Source: Caprimulgus europaeus (lineage: Eukaryota > Chordata > Aves > Caprimulgiformes > Caprimulgidae). Taken from it: a stretch of 64,000 nucleotides of DNA. Below, piece by piece: positions 60,001-64,000 of this stretch (positions within the stretch are counted from its first letter, which is position 1; the number at the start of each line of letters is the position of its first letter). The notes below the pieces were generated by a model. The model saw only the letters and a list, made by a program, of their open reading frames with translations. It was not told the DNA's origin and searched no databases. The position numbers were made by a program, and so were the translations under genes. The DNA is taken from assembly GCA_907165065.1 (NCBI GenBank), contig OU015544.1:62001-126000 (forward strand), written 5' to 3'.

Positions 60001-61459
60001 AACCAGGTAAAGTAGTTGTTCACTTACTTTGTCTATACCTGCATGCATCTGTGGGGAGAAAACCTGCTGTTTGGAAAGAGAAAGGCTTATTATATTAACT
60101 CATGCTTCTTTAAAGTAGTATTATGTGGAATCACAAGATTCTTCCCTCATATTCACTGTGGCTGTCTCTGCTACAGCAGATCATTGTGCAGTTGTAAAAC
60201 CACCTCTGCATTGTGGATTAGTGAAACCTTGTGGGTTTGTGGGCTTCTATGCAAACAGCAGCTTTTCTCACCCCAGACTGGAGAACTACTGGTATTAATG
60301 TCTTTGTCACTCAACCTCAGTTCTCAGTGACTACTAATGAGGATCAGGAAGCATAACAGAACAATTACCCTGAGCTGTCTAATTTTACAGCCTTTCTTTT
60401 CCATCCTTGGCATTGTCTTAGCAGTTAGGATGATGCTATCACGATAACAGCAGTTAATACCTGTATTGCTGGCATTTTTAAACACAGCAGTTGTACCTAA
60501 ATGGATGGGAACAGGAATTCTTTGCTCTAAGTTTCTAAACATCACTTCTAGTGTCAATTCATTGAAGCATTACCAGGTAAATGCCTCGATGACCTTCACA
60601 AGATCTGTGTTGTGACATCAGTATCTTCACCCATTATGCTGGAAGTGTTCCTTTTGTTAAAGAGAAAGTTACAGCCTCAGTACTATGTCCTATTTGAGCA
60701 ACAAAGGTAGGTGTAAGAAGTCGATTGCTGTAACATTTCGGGAAAAGTGAGAATAGTTTCAAATGCTCAACTGAAGCTTTAAACAGTGATGTGTACTGCA
60801 TCCACTAAGCAATTTGGTCCAGTTCTCCTGTATGTGTAGATACATACAATGTGCTCTGTCACTGACTGGTTTGTAGGCTGCCTACTGGAATAATGGTGAA
60901 ATAAACTTTTTTGGAGGTGCCTTTACAGTCTTGCATATGACTTTCTGTTCTGGTATCCAATTGCCATGAGTTTTAGTGTTACAGCTCCCTCTTCATCTTT
61001 TCCTTGATCTCAAACTGTTTATAGTTGCCAGCTCTATGTATTGTTCTAATGTTCTTCATTTTAATAAATTTGATTATATCACAAGAAATGTTCCTGTTGC
61101 TAGTTGAAGTATTGCAGTACTTAATTTGTGTACTGCCAGGTATGCTCACTGAAGGTAACAAAGTATTTTCTTGCTTGTGTTTAGAACTGTTATGCAGTGA
61201 AAGTGTACAGGTCCCAGAGCTCTTCCTTGCTCCCATTTAACAGTTCATTTGTTTTAACATTTAACATTCTGGCAATTTGCTTGACAACGAGTTAATTAAC
61301 CTTGATGACTTCATGATGCTAATGGCAGTCATCTTGTTCTTCTGCAGGCAACACACAATATCCAACTACCAGTATCTAATGGCACAAAACTTAAAGTCAG
61401 CACACCGATCTTGGAAACTTCCTCAAGCTATTGGAAGGCAAGCAAAGAAACTCCATTGA
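56793..61459 (+). CDS. PIMREG: PICALM-interacting mitotic regulator, four coding exons
   Basis: Coding exons: 56793-57083, 57908-58239, 59020-59115, 61348-61459; phases agree, giving 276 residues (human about 240-250). The human protein (also FAM64A or CATS) is nuclear, peaks in mitosis, binds PICALM and has been linked to the metaphase-anaphase transition. Matching blocks: RRASLSSLNTICMSLRKRVP and LKQVDLNF at residues 37-62 (human SVGALGSLC..F.RRLPLRAVNLNL); AKNAFGTLSQ at 88-97; and LRRSRRAAALKSPYSS at 185-200 (human LRRSRREAAFRSPYSS). The acidic FDCELELV and AFDDAIVQEER follow near residues 209-239. Several SP/TP sites (TPQTP, SVTP, KSP) suit mitotic kinases. The protein is basic and probably largely disordered. 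The promoter has NF-Y and CHR motifs. Confidence 0.93.
57908..58239 (+). CDS. PIMREG: PIMREG coding exon 2
   Basis: Acceptor acttctttcag, donor GGGAT then GTAAGT, phase 0 to 2. Encodes KMQSCQSPVR, the basic Ser/Thr/Pro-rich middle and LRRSRRAAALKSPYSS. Confidence 0.94.
58271..58290. repeat. A homopolymer
   Basis: Twenty consecutive A shortly after the PIMREG exon 2 donor, inside the intron. Confidence 0.95.
59020..59115 (+). CDS. PIMREG: PIMREG coding exon 3
   Basis: Acceptor ttctatttgcag, donor GAGAG then GTAAAT, phase 2 to 2. Encodes EFDCELELVSSEICQLKCIS and QAFDDAIVQEER, matching human LSQELDEAIMAEER. Confidence 0.93.
61348..61459 (+). CDS. PIMREG: PIMREG last coding exon
   Basis: Acceptor tgttcttctgcag, stop TGA at 61457-61459. 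Encodes QHTISNYQYLMAQNLKSAHR and KLPQAIGRQAKKLH. The splice phase completes the Arg of QEER. Similarity to the human tail is weak, so this exon rests on splice signals and phase. Confidence 0.8.
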
Positions 61460-64000
61460 GCACTTGGTACCTAGACACAGATGGCTGTAACTATTGTTAG
61501 TTTATGAGCATATACAAGAGGAGAGCTCTGTGTAGCACTTGACAGGGTGCACTCTATATGTTGAACAAGACATTGCATTTTATAATCTTTCTTGACAAAG
61601 TATCTTTGGGACTTCCCTTATTTTGCTTTCGCTTTTCAAGTGTACCACAGTGTATTATCTGCTCTTGAGATAAGGGACCATCTTGAATGTGACTTTCATA
61701 AGTCAGTAAGTACTTGTAATGTTGTGCAGTAAGTACAAGAAGTACATTTCTTGTAAGTACATTAAGTTGTACATTAAGTACAAGAAATGTAATGTTGAAC
61801 TGTCCATCAGGAATGGCCAGAGCAAATGCCACAGACTTATGAAGGGTGATCATAGGTAATAGTAGTCTTTAGAGTGGTATCCAATTGCCATAAGTTTTAG
61901 TTTAAGTACTTTGTATACTAAAAGTATTGGTCCATTATTTTGGAAGCCTAACAATTTTTTTCTGTATATGAACAAACCAAAAGTTAAGCATCATGTTTAA
62001 CTGGAAGTTAATGAAACAGTAGTGGCTTGTTTGAGTTCTGACCACAACTGCCATTCCAAGCAAATTTCTTGATGTAGTTTGTGAGTTTTTGTGTTGTGGC
62101 TTTGGGGGTTTTTTAAACTCCCTTTCTGCATGGAAAAATAGCTTGAAGTTATTCTTTGCATGTACTGAAACTACTTCTATAAAGATGGTGTGTCATTACT
62201 GAAATATTTTCTTACATGACTTTTCAAAAGGAAGGAGGGTTGGAGTTTTGTGAGAATTCCAACCTAAATCCAACCTAAGTATTATTTCAGATAGTCAGAT
62301 GTATTAAACAGCCTCTATTTACAGTGTTTCCTCTGGCTACTAGGACATGTACAATGATGATCTAATACTTCCTGTATCACCGGTAAGAAAAAGCAGTGAC
62401 ACTGTTTGCTTAAAGGCAAGGAAGGTTTTATTTAAGTGACTAATCTAAGATTTTAAAAACCAGCTCACATCAAAATCTGTACCAGCTGTAGAAATCTTAC
62501 TCCTTATTTCATATTAAGAAATTCAGTATTGTACATTTTTTAATCTTTACAAGGCAGCCATAAGAAATATAAACATTTGTCACCAGATAGAACCTTCTCA
62601 CTGACAAACAATATTTAAAAGTATGCACTTCATAAAATTATAGACTGAAAGAACATGTACAATTTCAAGTTTCCCTGTATGAATAAATTTGTAAGTGGAC
62701 TGCCCCCTTCCCTCCCCCACAAATAGAAAAATAAGTTATGCAGAAGGCTTGGGGTTCTCTGAGTGGACTGCCATTCTGAGCCCTACACCAGTACTCCCAG
62801 AATAATCTTATCTTTAAATTTTGTAATCTCTAAATTATGCTTCAATGTTGTAATCTCTGGTATATCATCCCCTAGCACATCAAAGTAAACCTGCCTCTCC
62901 TCCCTCCCTTCTTCCCAAGGTCTTTAAATCCTTACAAATGAGAAATGAACTGTCAAATTTGTTTCATGTTCCCCCCACCCCCCACAATTATATCCAGTTT
63001 CAAATGTAGCTTATTGAGATAAATACAAGTAGAGGGTAAAGTGTAATCCCCTTACCTTGGCTTGGCCTAAAATGAGGGAGAGAGGAAATACCAACACCTG
63101 GTTTCAATTCCAGAGTCCATGGCACAGGATTCTAGCTACTCCAGGCTATTTCTTATTTCTGAAAAAGAGCTCTTTTCACTTAGAAAGATATGTTATTACC
63201 TCAGTTTTTTATGGGGGACTGAATTTAGGATCATCTGTAGGAACCTGTATTTACACTTGAGTGTAAACATCATGGAAGTCAAATTATCTTGTTAAACCCA
63301 CAATTACTGCTGACACTATGAACATGGACCATGAAAAATCATTGCTCTTGGAGAAGCTAAGTTGGAGAGTTTTGTATTTATGGAAATTCTATCCTGTACC
63401 ACCTCCAGCTGAGGATGGAATGCCTGAAATGAACAATTTAACACACAAATCTTGAGTTCAGATCCTGCAGTTCAAGCCCTAATCAGAAAATTTATGAAAG
63501 TGCAATGTACAATTTCTTCTCTCAATTATTAAGCCAATGAGCTTAAAAAGGTGCCCACTCTCCACTGATCTAGTACTTTCATCATATACTCATCTTTCTG
63601 TGGCTTAGATGCAATGGGGAAAATCCTGTTTAGTAACAATGTTGCACTTACAAATTTTAAAAACTGAAAATATCTATTGATTTCAAGTATTATTAAAAAT
63701 GTTTATAAAGTTTTTAGCAAATTTAAGACAGGAAGCAATATAGAAAGAAGGAAAAAAAAAATTTTTTTCTTTGTAAATTTATTCTGTGAAGTACATGATG
63801 ATACGATATATTAAGTATTGGGGATTTGCTTAAATACACACATTAGTAGTGCCCTGGCCTAAAGACTCCAATGTGTAAATGGGATGTGTTCACTAATAAT
63901 GGCAAACAAAGGCTATTTTGCAGAATGGTGGATCTTCCAGATAAAGTGTCATTGTTCTGCTTATTTTACTAGTAGATTAAGGTGTGTCTTTTTTTTCTTC
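61460..64000 (+). other. PIMREG 3' UTR and flank
   Basis: AT-rich sequence with no recognised exon. An AATAAA at 62682-62687 is a possible poly(A) signal. An inverted repeat lies at 61743-61791. No second gene is recognised before the window ends. Confidence 0.5.
61743..61791. repeat. Short inverted repeat
   Basis: Arms tacatttcttgta (61743-61755) and tacaagaaatgta (61779-61791) are perfect complements of 13 bases around a 23-base loop. Related aagtacaaga words recur nearby at 61731 and 61777. It probably lies in the PIMREG 3' UTR. Confidence 0.7.

Overview
The window is nuclear DNA from a bird. Five CR1 LINE 3' ends carry the family's terminal repeats, there is an avian ERVL-type LTR, and four vertebrate genes can be followed exon by exon with standard GT-AG introns. 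No prokaryotic, plasmid or phage features are visible.

Layout. Bases 1-2200 are A-rich, then purine-rich, low-complexity DNA containing a degenerate tandem array of about 80-90 bp period. Bases 2815-3255 are a CpG-rich promoter with ETS-type sites and a near-consensus ZNF143/SIX5 site; candidate exons lie on both sides but I cannot name the genes. Bases 3256-19100 hold no recognisable gene, only CR1 pieces and a solo LTR. SMTNL2 (+ strand) runs from a CpG promoter at about 19.1 kb to 35.3 kb in nine coding exons (474 codons). An orphan CpG island lies at 38.7-38.96 kb. TEKT1 (+ strand, 41.5-45.9 kb) has seven coding exons (399 codons), with an RFX X-box about 1.1 kb upstream and one GC-AG intron. 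FBXO39 (- strand, 46.8-49.9 kb) has three coding exons (439 codons) and is tail-to-tail with TEKT1. A repeat-rich stretch follows at 51.3-54.5 kb. A CpG island at 54.84-55.48 kb separates FBXO39 from PIMREG (+ strand, 56.8-61.5 kb, five exons counting a probable non-coding first one, 276 codons). It carries two CCAAT boxes and a CHR element, the layout of G2/M promoters. The last 2.5 kb is 3' flank.

The genes do not form a pathway. SMTNL2 is a calponin-homology cytoskeletal protein, TEKT1 a ciliary/flagellar doublet-microtubule protein, FBXO39 an F-box substrate adaptor and PIMREG a mitotic regulator. The visible cis-elements fit these roles: an X-box near the ciliary gene and NF-Y plus CHR at the mitotic gene. 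Exon boundaries were set by reading splice sites, checking phase, and comparing with remembered human family sequences; no database search was run. I found no convincing undescribed system. The best leads are the regulatory architectures, the GC-AG intron, the unnamed bidirectional promoter and the degenerate array.
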